DNA from: Companilactobacillus farciminis KCTC 3681 = DSM 20184
Lineage (GTDB): Bacteria > Bacillota > Bacilli > Lactobacillales > Lactobacillaceae
Assembly: GCF_002706745.1 (NCBI RefSeq)
Contig: NZ_CP017702.1
Span: 930,001-994,000 of the forward strand
DNA: 64,000 nucleotides
Direction: 5' to 3'
The notes under the pieces are model-generated. The model was given only the letters and a program-made list of their open reading frames with translations, ran no database searches and was not told the DNA's origin. This document shows, piece after piece, positions 18,869-27,158 of the stretch. The translations under genes and the position numbers were made by a program. Within the stretch, counting starts at the first letter, position 1; every line of letters begins with the position of its first letter.

Positions 18869-20242
18869 CTAGAAATCCTTTTCGCCTAAAGCATGTTGAG
18901 CAGCAATATTTAAGATACTCCATTGTCTGTCAAATCCAGGTTGGAAGAAGAAATCGGCATCGGCTAAATCCTCAACCGTTAACTTGTGTTGAATAGCTAA
19001 AGCCAAAACGTTTCCTTGAGCGGTAATGTCATAAGTCGAAAGAACGGCACCACCTAATAGAACGTGAGAGCTTGGATTGAAGAACAATTGAACACAAACT
19101 TCTGGATTGTCTTTTCCGGCAGGGACGTAGGCTGGTCTTAAACTGCCAGTATAGAATGATTTAGCAACTTCAACGTTAGAGCGTTTAGCAGTAAAGCTAT
19201 TGAGACCACTTTCTGTGAAGTGATAGTCAAAGACGCTCAAAGCTGAAGAACCAACGACACCACCAAATGGTAGGGCAGGTTGTTTTTCGAATAAGTGTTT
19301 TACGACGTATCTAGCTTCACGACGAGCTACAGTTGCCAAAGCGATTGGAACGTGATTGTCAGCGGGGATTGAATAAGCTAAAGTGGCATCTCCAATGGCG
19401 TAGACGTCAGGTAAGTTTGTTTGTAAATATTCATTAGTCTTGATCCAACCACGAGCATCAAGATCAACAGTGCCTTTAAGCCAGTCGGTATTTGGTTTAA
19501 CACCAGCAGCTTGGATAACGACATCGCTTGGAATTTCTTCTTTTTCAGTCTTAACAGCTGTCACTTTGTCAGAACCAACGTATTCTTTGATATTGGCACT
19601 AGTGATGACTTTAACACCTTTTTCTTCAAGATGTTTAGTTAAAATATCTGTCATTTCGTGGTCAAGATAAGTTCCCAGTGGACGATCGATTACATCCATT
19701 AAGGTAACGTTTTTACCAGCTTTGACACTAGCTTCAGCGGCTTCAATTCCGATGTAGCCAGCACCAACGATGGTGATATTTTTGACACTTGAATCTTCTA
19801 ATTTGTTTTTGATCTTAGTAGCCCAGTCATAGCCACGCATTAAGTAAACATTTTCTAAGTCGCTTCCGGGTACAGGAATTGATTTAGGTGTGACGCCAGA
19901 ACTTAAAATCAATTTATCATAAGGATATTCAGCTTGTTTGTTGTCCTTAGTATTGATGACTGTGACTGTCTTTTTATCGGCGTTTATCTTAGTAACTTGA
20001 TGATTATTCAAGATTGCGACATTTTCATTATCTTTGAAATCGCTAGGAGCAAAGTTACGAACATCATTCACGTCGGTAACGCTGTTTTCTAGATAGAGTT
20101 CCATCCCACAGGACATGAATGAAACAAAATCTCCAGCTTCGAATAACTTGATATCCACGTCATCGTAACGCTTCAATAGTTCCAAAATTGATTGATGGCC
20201 ACCATGTGAGGCACCAACAATTATTACATTAGTCTTTGACAT
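18869..20242 (-). CDS. FAD-dependent NADH oxidase / NADH peroxidase-type flavoprotein
   Basis: This 457-residue protein has an N-terminal FAD-binding motif (VIIVGASHGG), the redox-active Cys in FMSCGMELYL near residue 44, the second nucleotide-binding motif (ITIVGAGYIGIEAAE) and a second FAD motif (YAIGDATLAY). This pattern fits H2O-forming NADH oxidase (Nox), NADH peroxidase and CoA-disulfide reductase. His in GASHGG suits the Nox/Npr group. Which reaction it performs cannot be settled by eye. Confidence 0.9.
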   Translation of the reverse strand: MSKTNVIIVGASHGGHQSILELLKRYDDVDIKLFEAGDFVSFMSCGMELYLENSVTDVNDVRNFAPSDFKDNENVAILNNHQVTKINADKKTVTVINTKDNKQAEYPYDKLILSSGVTPKSIPVPGSDLENVYLMRGYDWATKIKNKLEDSSVKNITIVGAGYIGIEAAEASVKAGKNVTLMDVIDRPLGTYLDHEMTDILTKHLEEKGVKVITSANIKEYVGSDKVTAVKTEKEEIPSDVVIQAAGVKPNTDWLKGTVDLDARGWIKTNEYLQTNLPDVYAIGDATLAYSIPADNHVPIALATVARREARYVVKHLFEKQPALPFGGVVGSSALSVFDYHFTESGLNSFTAKRSNVEVAKSFYTGSLRPAYVPAGKDNPEVCVQLFFNPSSHVLLGGAVLSTYDITAQGNVLALAIQHKLTVEDLADADFFFQPGFDRQWSILNIAAQHALGEKDF

Positions 20243-20347
20243 AAAAAAACCTCCGTATTATTAGAAAACTTGTTACAAATACAGAGTAAGCTTTAATTTG
20301 GTAGGTGTCAAAAGTTAAGTTAATCGACAACTGTAAATAAGTTAGCC

Positions 20348-20737
20348 TTAACTAAAAATGAGCTTTGAAAGAATCTCAGTGAGGTTTTTAGCTGACATAA
20401 CGTGACCCTCTTGATTGAGAATCGATTCAATTTGTTGTTTGGTATCTTGTTCCTTGAGCTTTTTTAAATATTGAAACCCTAAAACTGTTAGGCCATTGAA
20501 TTTGATTAAAGTAACGTATTTTAGAGGACTAATCGTTGCTGAAATCAAATCATCATTGATCATATTCAAAGCCATTTCTTGAATATTTTGAATTAAAAAT
20601 GAATTAGGTTCGTCACTAGCAATGTAGTCTTTAACAATTTGATAGTGCTGTGATTCATCGAGTAAAGCTTGTAAGTCTTTGGGATTTTTATCAGCGATGA
20701 TTTCAAGAATCATTTTGTACATTTCAAAGTCGTTCAT
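20348..20737 (-). CDS. Small soluble protein of unknown function
   Basis: This 129-residue, mostly helical protein has no motif that I recognise. The start has a GGTTGTGAAC site upstream. It is monocistronic, between the oxidase gene and mscL. Confidence 0.65.
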   Translation of the reverse strand: MNDFEMYKMILEIIADKNPKDLQALLDESQHYQIVKDYIASDEPNSFLIQNIQEMALNMINDDLISATISPLKYVTLIKFNGLTVLGFQYLKKLKEQDTKQQIESILNQEGHVMSAKNLTEILSKLIFS

Positions 20738-20893
20738 GTGTTCACAACCTTTCTAATAGCATTATAAATTAAATTGTTAGTTAAAAGCAGTTGATTTTGA
20801 CGATTTGTACAGGAAAAATTGCTAAATAATTTGCACAAAAGACCCTAAAAACGCCATAATTAAAGGTAGAAATCAATTTAGGAGATTGGAATT

Positions 20894-21283
20894 ATGATAA
20901 AGGAATTCAAAGAATTTATTAGCCGCGGCAACGTTATGGACTTAGCCGTTGGTGTAATTATGGGTGCTGCTTTTACAGCCATTGTGCAATCTTTGGTAAG
21001 TAACTTGATCAATCCGTTGATTGGTTTGTTCTTAGGTAAGATTGACTTGAGTAGTTTAGTTTTCAAAGTAGGGGACGCAACCTTCAAATATGGGACGTTC
21101 ATTGAATCTATCATTAACTTCTTGATTATCGCCTTTGTAGTGTTCTTGTTAGTTAAAGTGATGAACAAAATTATCAAGAGTCGCGATGAAGAAGAAGCTG
21201 AACCAGAAGAAACTAAAGAAGACGAAATGGTCATGTATCTAAAGAAGATTTCTGAAGCTTTAGATGAAAAGAAAGATAATTAA
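20894..21283 (+). CDS. mscL: Large-conductance mechanosensitive channel
   Basis: This 129-residue protein has two spans. The first carries the conserved FISRGNVMDLAVGVIMGAAF with the gate residues, and the second is FLIIAFVVFLLVKVMNK. The charged C-terminal bundle follows. The channel opens under membrane tension to release solutes on osmotic downshock. TAGGAG lies nine bases before the ATG. Confidence 0.97.
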   Translation: MIKEFKEFISRGNVMDLAVGVIMGAAFTAIVQSLVSNLINPLIGLFLGKIDLSSLVFKVGDATFKYGTFIESIINFLIIAFVVFLLVKVMNKIIKSRDEEEAEPEETKEDEMVMYLKKISEALDEKKDN

Positions 21284-21285
21284 AA

Positions 21286-21322
21286 AGCGAAACTAGAGTG
21301 ATATCTAGTCTCGCTTTTTTTA
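21286..21322. terminator. Bidirectional terminator between mscL and the ASCH gene
   Basis: AAAAAGCGAAACTAGA pairs with TCTAGTCTCGCTTTTTT, one bulge. Confidence 0.85.
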
Positions 21323-21763
21323 GTAGATACGTTTGAAGACTTCGCACAAACAAGGAATTTCATCGTTGAATTCTTTGCCAGCAGCTTGGTATTCTTTTTT
21401 GAAAAAGTCAGTATGTACTTCACGCCAGTAGTCTAAAGTCTGGTCGCCTTCACCTTCATGATAAGCATGTTCAGCACTGACATATTTAAATGGAACAACT
21501 TCGGTTACCAATGTTTCAGTGATGCAAAGTGGGTTTTCATCGCCATCTAAAATGATATTGTAATCGCCGACTTGGGGCATGTATTCATTTGGTTCGTACA
21601 AATCATAGGCAGAAGTTGTAGCCGTTTTTACGCCATCATAAACTAAATGCGCTAATTTATCTGGTTCGCCACCAAAGGTTGTAATATCGCCTAATGGGTA
21701 GTAGAGCGAGTTTTTATCACGCAAAAAATTGAACCAATAATCTTGGATTTTTTCTTTATCCAT
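21320..21763 (-). CDS. ASCH-domain protein
   Basis: This 147-residue protein matches the ASCH domain family (PUA-like RNA-binding fold). Motifs are KLAHLVYDGVKTATTSAYDLY, the GDYNIILDGDENPLCITET strand block and the acidic segment GDQTLDYWREVH. The start MDKEKIQ is preferred over an upstream ATG because AGGTG lies before it. Cellular role unknown. Confidence 0.8.
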   Translation of the reverse strand: MDKEKIQDYWFNFLRDKNSLYYPLGDITTFGGEPDKLAHLVYDGVKTATTSAYDLYEPNEYMPQVGDYNIILDGDENPLCITETLVTEVVPFKYVSAEHAYHEGEGDQTLDYWREVHTDFFKKEYQAAGKEFNDEIPCLCEVFKRIY

Positions 21764-21813
21764 ACTTGGACACCTCATAATATCAGTATATTTTTATTAA
21801 AACATAATTTAAC

Positions 21814-21848
21814 AAAAAACCACAAATCCAATTTGAATTTGTGGTTAA
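21814..21848 (-). terminator. Terminator of the large secreted-protein gene
   Basis: On the minus strand AACCACAAAT pairs with ATTTGTGGTT and is followed by six T. Confidence 0.85.
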
Positions 21849-21851
21849 AAA

Positions 21852-24779
21852 TTATTGAACGGAATCGACAGTTTGCCAAGTCCAATGACTGACATATTTT
21901 CCACTCGAAGCGCCATTTTCACCAGATCTGAATCTGATTTTGAGGTTCTTTAAAACATCTTCAGTTAAATTAGTCTTGTATTCCCATTGAGGACCAGTTT
22001 TTTGTGCTGACTGGCCGATAATTAAATCATCGCCATTGATGAGTTTATCTTTCCAGTAAACATCGTGAACTAAAGCTTCTTTAGGAGATTCAGTTCGAGT
22101 TTCTTCATCAGGTGTGTCAATATTGGCTAAACTATCATCATCGTTTCCTTCATTGTGTTTCTCTTCTTTATAGAATTTGTCCATCTTTAAACTAACCGAG
22201 ATAGGAGGAGCATCTTGTTGACGGTAGTCGCCTAAGACAATATTTCCTTCTTTGATAGTTGGTTTGACTGGAGTACCACCTGTAGGAGAGACTGCCAAAG
22301 TTCCAAAGTCGATTTCTTCCGGTGCTGATAAGGTTAAACCTCCGGGAACGTGCTGGAAGTAGAAACTATCAGTACCAACGAGACCTTCTTCATCGACAAT
22401 TTTAAAGACGATTTTATTTTTGTCGAAGTTATTACAACAAGAAATATCTAAGCCATCAATATCGCCAATGTTTAGTTGTCCTAGGGTAGGATTGGCGATA
22501 TTTTCACGAACGATTTTTTCATCATGATTGTTGATTTGATAAGAAATGGACTTGATTTTTTTGCTATCTTTATCGGACCAGGTTCCTTTAATATCAATCG
22601 ATTCACCATAGACTTTATAAGGATTTTTAGAAGTTGCTCCTGGAGAAGTTACGTCAATTTGCGGTTCATTAGTAACTGGTTTACTGATTTTTAGGACGTG
22701 TTCTTGTGTTTGTGAACGGTGTCCTTCTTTATCGACCATATAGAATCGAATCGTGTGCATACCGGAATCTAAGCCTTTTAGAGGTAAGTTGACCTTGGTA
22801 ATGTCGTTGAGTTTACCATTAAAGGCATCGTTTGAGGACTGTGAGCGATTGAAGAGAATTTGATCATCTTCAGGATCTTCACTGTCAATTGAGTAGTACA
22901 TCGTAACGTCAGTACTATCGAAGTCATACCAAGTACCGGTAATTGGCAACTTGCCTTTGCGGTCTTGAAACTCCTTGTCGGAAATCACTTGGGGGTTGTC
23001 AGAGGTTCCGTGTAGATCTAATTCAAAGACGGGGTTAAAAGTCGTACCTTTGACGTCGATTTGTGATTCGTATTCTAGTTTAATGGTTTGACCAATCAAT
23101 AAGTCTCTAGGGGATGTTCGCATCGTTAAACCAGCATCCCAAGTCGGGTCATTTTCTTTAACTCCCAGACGACCGCCAACGTCTTTTCTTCCAAGATCAC
23201 CTTTGTCCCAATGATCTGAAAAAGCATTATAGAGTTTTTCTGCAACGTATGGTGAGCGATAACCAGGGATATCATCGTTGAAAAATTTTGTCGGTTTAGT
23301 ACCACCTATTAAGCTCCAAGTATGATCGTCTTTTCCAACTTTCCATGGGTAGTATCTTTCGTTAGAAGGGATAATTTCAATTAATCCAGGACTGTGCATG
23401 AATCCTTTGGTAGCAATGTAGGATTTACTTGAAGAACGACCGGCCCAGCCAGCGGGACCATTTTCACGGTTTAGATAGTAGGTAGTTCGGACTTGGTTGT
23501 CTCCAGATTGCATGTACATTCCGCGTTGATTTCCAAGAGCACGTAATTTCACGTAATTTCCAATGGCCTTACCACGGTTATCTCTAATTTCTTGATTATC
23601 TTTATTTAAAGAAAGGTCATGATTGGAAAGACCTACGAAGTTGCCGAAAGCATATTTTCCGGTATTTTTAAAAGCAATTTTTGTTTGTACGCGTCCAACT
23701 TTGTTGAAACTCAATTTAATAGTAGTGGTAATTTCTGGATTGTTACGACCTTTTTTATAGGCATAAAAAGCCTTTTGATGAAAAACCATTTTTTGTTCTT
23801 CAAAGCCAGTTTTGGGATTAGTTCGATAATAAAATTTGGGCGTATCTAACATAGCATAACTTTCACCAATTTTATTGGGACCACTAACACCAGGTACGCC
23901 TTTACCATCACTTTCAATTACGTAGTTATAAAGACTATTTGAAGTATAACTACGTGGAGAACCAATTGATCGATCTTCAACTCCACGGGGCTTCTCTTTT
24001 AATCCCATATTGATAACTGAGACCATATCGTAGTCATTTTCTTGATGATCACCGTAGTGGTCGGTATAAATGTGATTTCCTTTTGCCTTAGCACCGTCTT
24101 CGATTCGACTACCTTTGCTTGCATACAAGACAGCTGTTCCCGGAGTTGTTAAACTATCAATTCGAGAGTTTCCGCGGGGTCCAAAGGCATCACTGATCGA
24201 CATTCTTTGAATAGCATAGTTATAATCGCCAAAGTATAAAAGTGGGCGGGTACTGGAACCGTCACTGTGTTCGAGAATAGGGCCTTCACTGACTTTTAGC
24301 ATTTCTGAGAAGACCCAGCCAGATGCATCTTCCTCGTCATCAGTCGAAGTAACAACATCTCTAGTTTGATTTGTATCGTTGACATCGTAATTAAAAATCT
24401 CTTCACCATTTATTTTATGAACGGATAAAGTAAATGGTTTTTGATTATCAACGAGTAGTTTAAAAGAGATTTTGTTTGGATCTAATTTGACAATAGTTTC
24501 ATTTTTCTCTGAATCATCTAAAACGTTGTCTTCACCGAGTTCTTTTTTTAGAGCCTCGATATCGAGTACTTTTTTTTCAGTGGTTTTTAAAACTAATTCT
24601 TTTTGATCTTCTAAAACGTAGCTGACGATTATTTCGGTATTGTCCTTGTGCGGGAAAACTTGAGCAATGTCAGCGTCAGTCAGAGGAGTATCAGTTGTTT
24701 CTGCTTTAACAGAAGTAGTGCTGAATAATAACAAAAGACTACTGATTAAAATTAATAACAATAAACTTTTCTTTTTCAT
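21852..24779 (-). CDS. Large secreted surface protein with a WxL-like C-terminus
   Basis: This 975-residue protein has a clear signal peptide (MKKKSLLLLILISSLLLLF, cleavage near VKAET). Its middle is beta-rich with repeated strand blocks such as GTWYDFDSTDVTMYYSID and GTWSDKDSKKIKSISYQIN, which look like tandem Ig-like repeats. The last 160 residues resemble a WxL cell-wall-binding domain: a beta core and a terminal Y-V-S-H-W-T-W-Q motif, where canonical proteins have LTWTL after the Tyr. No LPxTG anchor is present. WxL proteins usually sit in clusters with DUF916 proteins; this one is alone. Confidence 0.7.
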   Translation of the reverse strand: MKKKSLLLLILISSLLLLFSTTSVKAETTDTPLTDADIAQVFPHKDNTEIIVSYVLEDQKELVLKTTEKKVLDIEALKKELGEDNVLDDSEKNETIVKLDPNKISFKLLVDNQKPFTLSVHKINGEEIFNYDVNDTNQTRDVVTSTDDEEDASGWVFSEMLKVSEGPILEHSDGSSTRPLLYFGDYNYAIQRMSISDAFGPRGNSRIDSLTTPGTAVLYASKGSRIEDGAKAKGNHIYTDHYGDHQENDYDMVSVINMGLKEKPRGVEDRSIGSPRSYTSNSLYNYVIESDGKGVPGVSGPNKIGESYAMLDTPKFYYRTNPKTGFEEQKMVFHQKAFYAYKKGRNNPEITTTIKLSFNKVGRVQTKIAFKNTGKYAFGNFVGLSNHDLSLNKDNQEIRDNRGKAIGNYVKLRALGNQRGMYMQSGDNQVRTTYYLNRENGPAGWAGRSSSKSYIATKGFMHSPGLIEIIPSNERYYPWKVGKDDHTWSLIGGTKPTKFFNDDIPGYRSPYVAEKLYNAFSDHWDKGDLGRKDVGGRLGVKENDPTWDAGLTMRTSPRDLLIGQTIKLEYESQIDVKGTTFNPVFELDLHGTSDNPQVISDKEFQDRKGKLPITGTWYDFDSTDVTMYYSIDSEDPEDDQILFNRSQSSNDAFNGKLNDITKVNLPLKGLDSGMHTIRFYMVDKEGHRSQTQEHVLKISKPVTNEPQIDVTSPGATSKNPYKVYGESIDIKGTWSDKDSKKIKSISYQINNHDEKIVRENIANPTLGQLNIGDIDGLDISCCNNFDKNKIVFKIVDEEGLVGTDSFYFQHVPGGLTLSAPEEIDFGTLAVSPTGGTPVKPTIKEGNIVLGDYRQQDAPPISVSLKMDKFYKEEKHNEGNDDDSLANIDTPDEETRTESPKEALVHDVYWKDKLINGDDLIIGQSAQKTGPQWEYKTNLTEDVLKNLKIRFRSGENGASSGKYVSHWTWQTVDSVQ

Positions 24780-24895
24780 AAGATTCCTCCCATATACAAC
24801 TTTGAAATCTTATCATTTTATTAAGAAGTGACTAATTCAAAAATTTAAAATTGAGTTTTTGAGAAATGAACTATGATTTATGAAAAAGAAAATAA

Positions 24896-24942
24896 AAAAT
24901 ATTAACCAATTATCCTATTTGAGATTGGTTAATATTTTTTTA
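24896..24942. terminator. Bidirectional terminator downstream of the histidine kinase
   Basis: AATATTAACCAAT and ATTGGTTAATATT form a 13-bp perfect stem flanked by A and T tracts. It ends the two-component operon on the minus strand. Confidence 0.85.
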
Positions 24943-24947
24943 GGTTT

Positions 24948-26282
24948 TTATTTATGCTTAATGGGTAGCTCAACGACGAATTCGCTGCCATGAGGAAGAT
25001 TGTCACGAACAAAGATATGTCCTTGGTGATTAGCAACGATTTGTTTGGCGATTGCTAGACCCAGTCCGTGGCCACCGCTACTTTGGTTTCTGGACTTGTC
25101 GACACGATAAAATCTACCAAAAATTTTCTTCTTGTCACTGTCTTTAATACCAACACCTGTATCAGAAATGATGAATTGATATTTAGAACCTTCGATTTGG
25201 TCATAAATTTTAATAGTGCCGTTTTTCGGAGTGTATTTAGTAGCGTTGTCTAACAAAATTATCAGTAATTGTTTAATTTTATTGCGGTCCAAATATAAAG
25301 TAGGTTGATGATTGAGGTTGATTTGAAAGACTTTTGACTGAGAATTGATAATATCTTTGAATGGCTCAATTGGATCTTTCAAAAATAATTGTGGCTCAGT
25401 ATATTCGAAATTCAATTTGGTCGTAGCCTGGTCAAAACGGGCTAGATCCAGAAGGTTGTTAGTTAAAGAATTGAGACGATTGACTTCATCGAGTGAGACA
25501 GAAATTGCTTCTGCTTCATCGATGATTTTTTTATTTGGCTTGGTCAACATGTACTCGAGTTTTCCTTGAATGATAGTCAAAGGAGTCCGCAATTCGTGGG
25601 CTGCATCGTTGACGAATTCAGTTTGTTGCTTCCAGGATTTGACGATTGGCAACATATTGATTCGAGCTAAGAAATAGGAAATTACCAAAGCTATGATCCA
25701 AAAGATGAAGAAAGTAAGAATCAAGATTTTCTCGAAATTCTCCATTGTCTGAATCTGAGTATCAATATTTTGCATGATCAAAACATAATGACCAGCATAC
25801 ATAGGATTATTATTTTTTTTGGAAACTTTTATTAAAACAGAACGGAAATTCATATTATGAACAACGATGGTTTGTTTCTTGTTAATATTTTTTTTATTTA
25901 AATTGATATTTTTCAAAGCCGAATAGCGATTACCTAAACTGCTTTTATTCAACAATTTACCGTTATCATCAAAAACTAAGATTGAAGCTTGAAAAGGCAT
26001 CTTCGGATTGGGTTTATTTTGTTGGACGGGATGGTCGGGTCCAGGATTGGAATCGTCTTGTTTTTGCATATTAGGTTGTTTTTTAACGGAAGCAATTTGT
26101 TCGCGCATATCTTTATCGATGCTTTTGTAAGTCGATGATTGAAACAAATTAAAGATAATGAGTCCTAAAGTTAAGAACAAAACGGCAAAGGAGGCCATGA
26201 TTGATAAGAATAATTTGAACTGTTGGCGGCGAGTGATTTTTGATTGTTTAGACTTCAGTTTCATCTTGGAAAATATACCCAA
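24948..26282 (-). CDS. Sensor histidine kinase
   Basis: This protein of about 444 residues has an N-terminal span (about 22-45), an extracellular loop of about 120 residues rich in Lys, Asn and Pro, a second span near 185, the HisKA motif (NDAAHELRTPLTI) and a HATPase domain (LLDNATKYTPKNG, DTGVGIK, GGHGLGLAIA). It overlaps the response-regulator gene. The first in-frame start is TTG at 26282; ATG at 26264 is an equally good start. The signal sensed is unknown. The divergent glycosyltransferase pair is the likely target. Confidence 0.93.
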   Translation of the reverse strand: MGIFSKMKLKSKQSKITRRQQFKLFLSIMASFAVLFLTLGLIIFNLFQSSTYKSIDKDMREQIASVKKQPNMQKQDDSNPGPDHPVQQNKPNPKMPFQASILVFDDNGKLLNKSSLGNRYSALKNINLNKKNINKKQTIVVHNMNFRSVLIKVSKKNNNPMYAGHYVLIMQNIDTQIQTMENFEKILILTFFIFWIIALVISYFLARINMLPIVKSWKQQTEFVNDAAHELRTPLTIIQGKLEYMLTKPNKKIIDEAEAISVSLDEVNRLNSLTNNLLDLARFDQATTKLNFEYTEPQLFLKDPIEPFKDIINSQSKVFQINLNHQPTLYLDRNKIKQLLIILLDNATKYTPKNGTIKIYDQIEGSKYQFIISDTGVGIKDSDKKKIFGRFYRVDKSRNQSSGGHGLGLAIAKQIVANHQGHIFVRDNLPHGSEFVVELPIKHK

Positions 26283-26940
26283 CGTTTCTGATAGTTTTAA
26301 TTAAATTATCGTTTTGAGATGGTCGTAGTTTTTTACGCAAATTACTCATATAAACTTCAACGACTGTGATGGAAGTGTCAGAGTCAAAGCCCCAAATACG
26401 TTCAAAGATTTGATCTTTAGTCAAAATAGTATTCTTATTTTGCAATAAGTAGACTAATAAATCATATTCTTTGCCGTTTAAAGCAATAGTTTTGCCGTCA
26501 CTAGTAGTTTCGTGAGTATTCAAATTAACTTCAAGATTTCTGATTCGTAAGATAGAATCATCCGCTAAAGTACCACTTCGTTTGAGAAGTGCTTTGACCC
26601 TAGCCAATAACTCTTCACGATGGAAAGGTTTAGTTAGATAGTCATCAGCACCGAGATTGAACCCATGAACCTTGTCATCGATATCGGCCTTGGCAGTCAA
26701 AATCAAAACCGGCGTGTTGATTTTATCTTTACGAATATTCTTTAAAACATCGTAGCCATTCATTTCGGGCAACATAATATCTAAGATTATCAAATCGTAG
26801 ACATCTTCGGTTGCAGCAAATTTACCACTCAAGCCATCACTTTCAATGTCGACTTGTGAAAAGTCACTTAAAAAGGCAGCAATATTATTAGCTAAGTTTC
26901 CATCGTCTTCAACTACTAAAATTCTTATACTATTTGACAT
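26248..26940 (-). CDS. OmpR-family response regulator
   Basis: This 230-residue protein has a receiver domain with DD near the N-terminus, the phospho-acceptor in IILDIMLPEMNG and Lys in TAKADIDDK/YLTKPF, followed by a winged-helix DNA-binding domain (VEVYMSNLRKKL, IRNVGYIF). AGGAGT lies before the ATG. It is divergent from the GT39 gene, with 10-bp direct repeats between them. Confidence 0.95.
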   Translation of the reverse strand: MSNSIRILVVEDDGNLANNIAAFLSDFSQVDIESDGLSGKFAATEDVYDLIILDIMLPEMNGYDVLKNIRKDKINTPVLILTAKADIDDKVHGFNLGADDYLTKPFHREELLARVKALLKRSGTLADDSILRIRNLEVNLNTHETTSDGKTIALNGKEYDLLVYLLQNKNTILTKDQIFERIWGFDSDTSITVVEVYMSNLRKKLRPSQNDNLIKTIRNVGYIFQDETEV

Positions 26941-26989
26941 TTTGTACTCCTCTTATTGATTCTGAATATAATTATAAAGCATATTTTTT

Positions 26990-27010
26990 AATTTAAGCTT
27001 AATTTAAGCT
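26990..27010. promoter_or_regulatory. Direct-repeat operator between the two-component system and the glycosyltransferases
   Basis: AATTTAAGCT occurs at 26990-26999 and 27001-27010, an 11-base period. OmpR/PhoB-type regulators bind as tandem dimers to such repeats. On the minus strand the repeats overlap the -35 region of a TATAAT promoter for the regulator gene. Confidence 0.55.
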
Positions 27011-27056
27011 ATTTTGGCTAATCTTGTCCTTGTCATAACGAAAGGAATTTGAGCAG

Positions 27057-27143
27057 ATGAAAAATAAATCACAATTAAAATCGATTTTATGTTCGATACT
27101 AGTTTATTCAATCATTTGTTTCTTTATAAATATTGTTTTCTAA
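27057..27143 (+). CDS. Small single-span membrane protein (28 residues)
   Basis: The ORF starts with ATG 16 bases after the start of AAAGGA and ends at TAA, 15 bases before the GT39 start. It encodes a short basic head (MKNKSQLKS) and one hydrophobic helix (ILCSILVYSIICFFINIVF). It is probably the first gene of the glycosyltransferase operon. No homologue is recognised. Confidence 0.5.
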   Translation: MKNKSQLKSILCSILVYSIICFFINIVF

Positions 27144-27158
27144 GATGGGAGAAGATAA

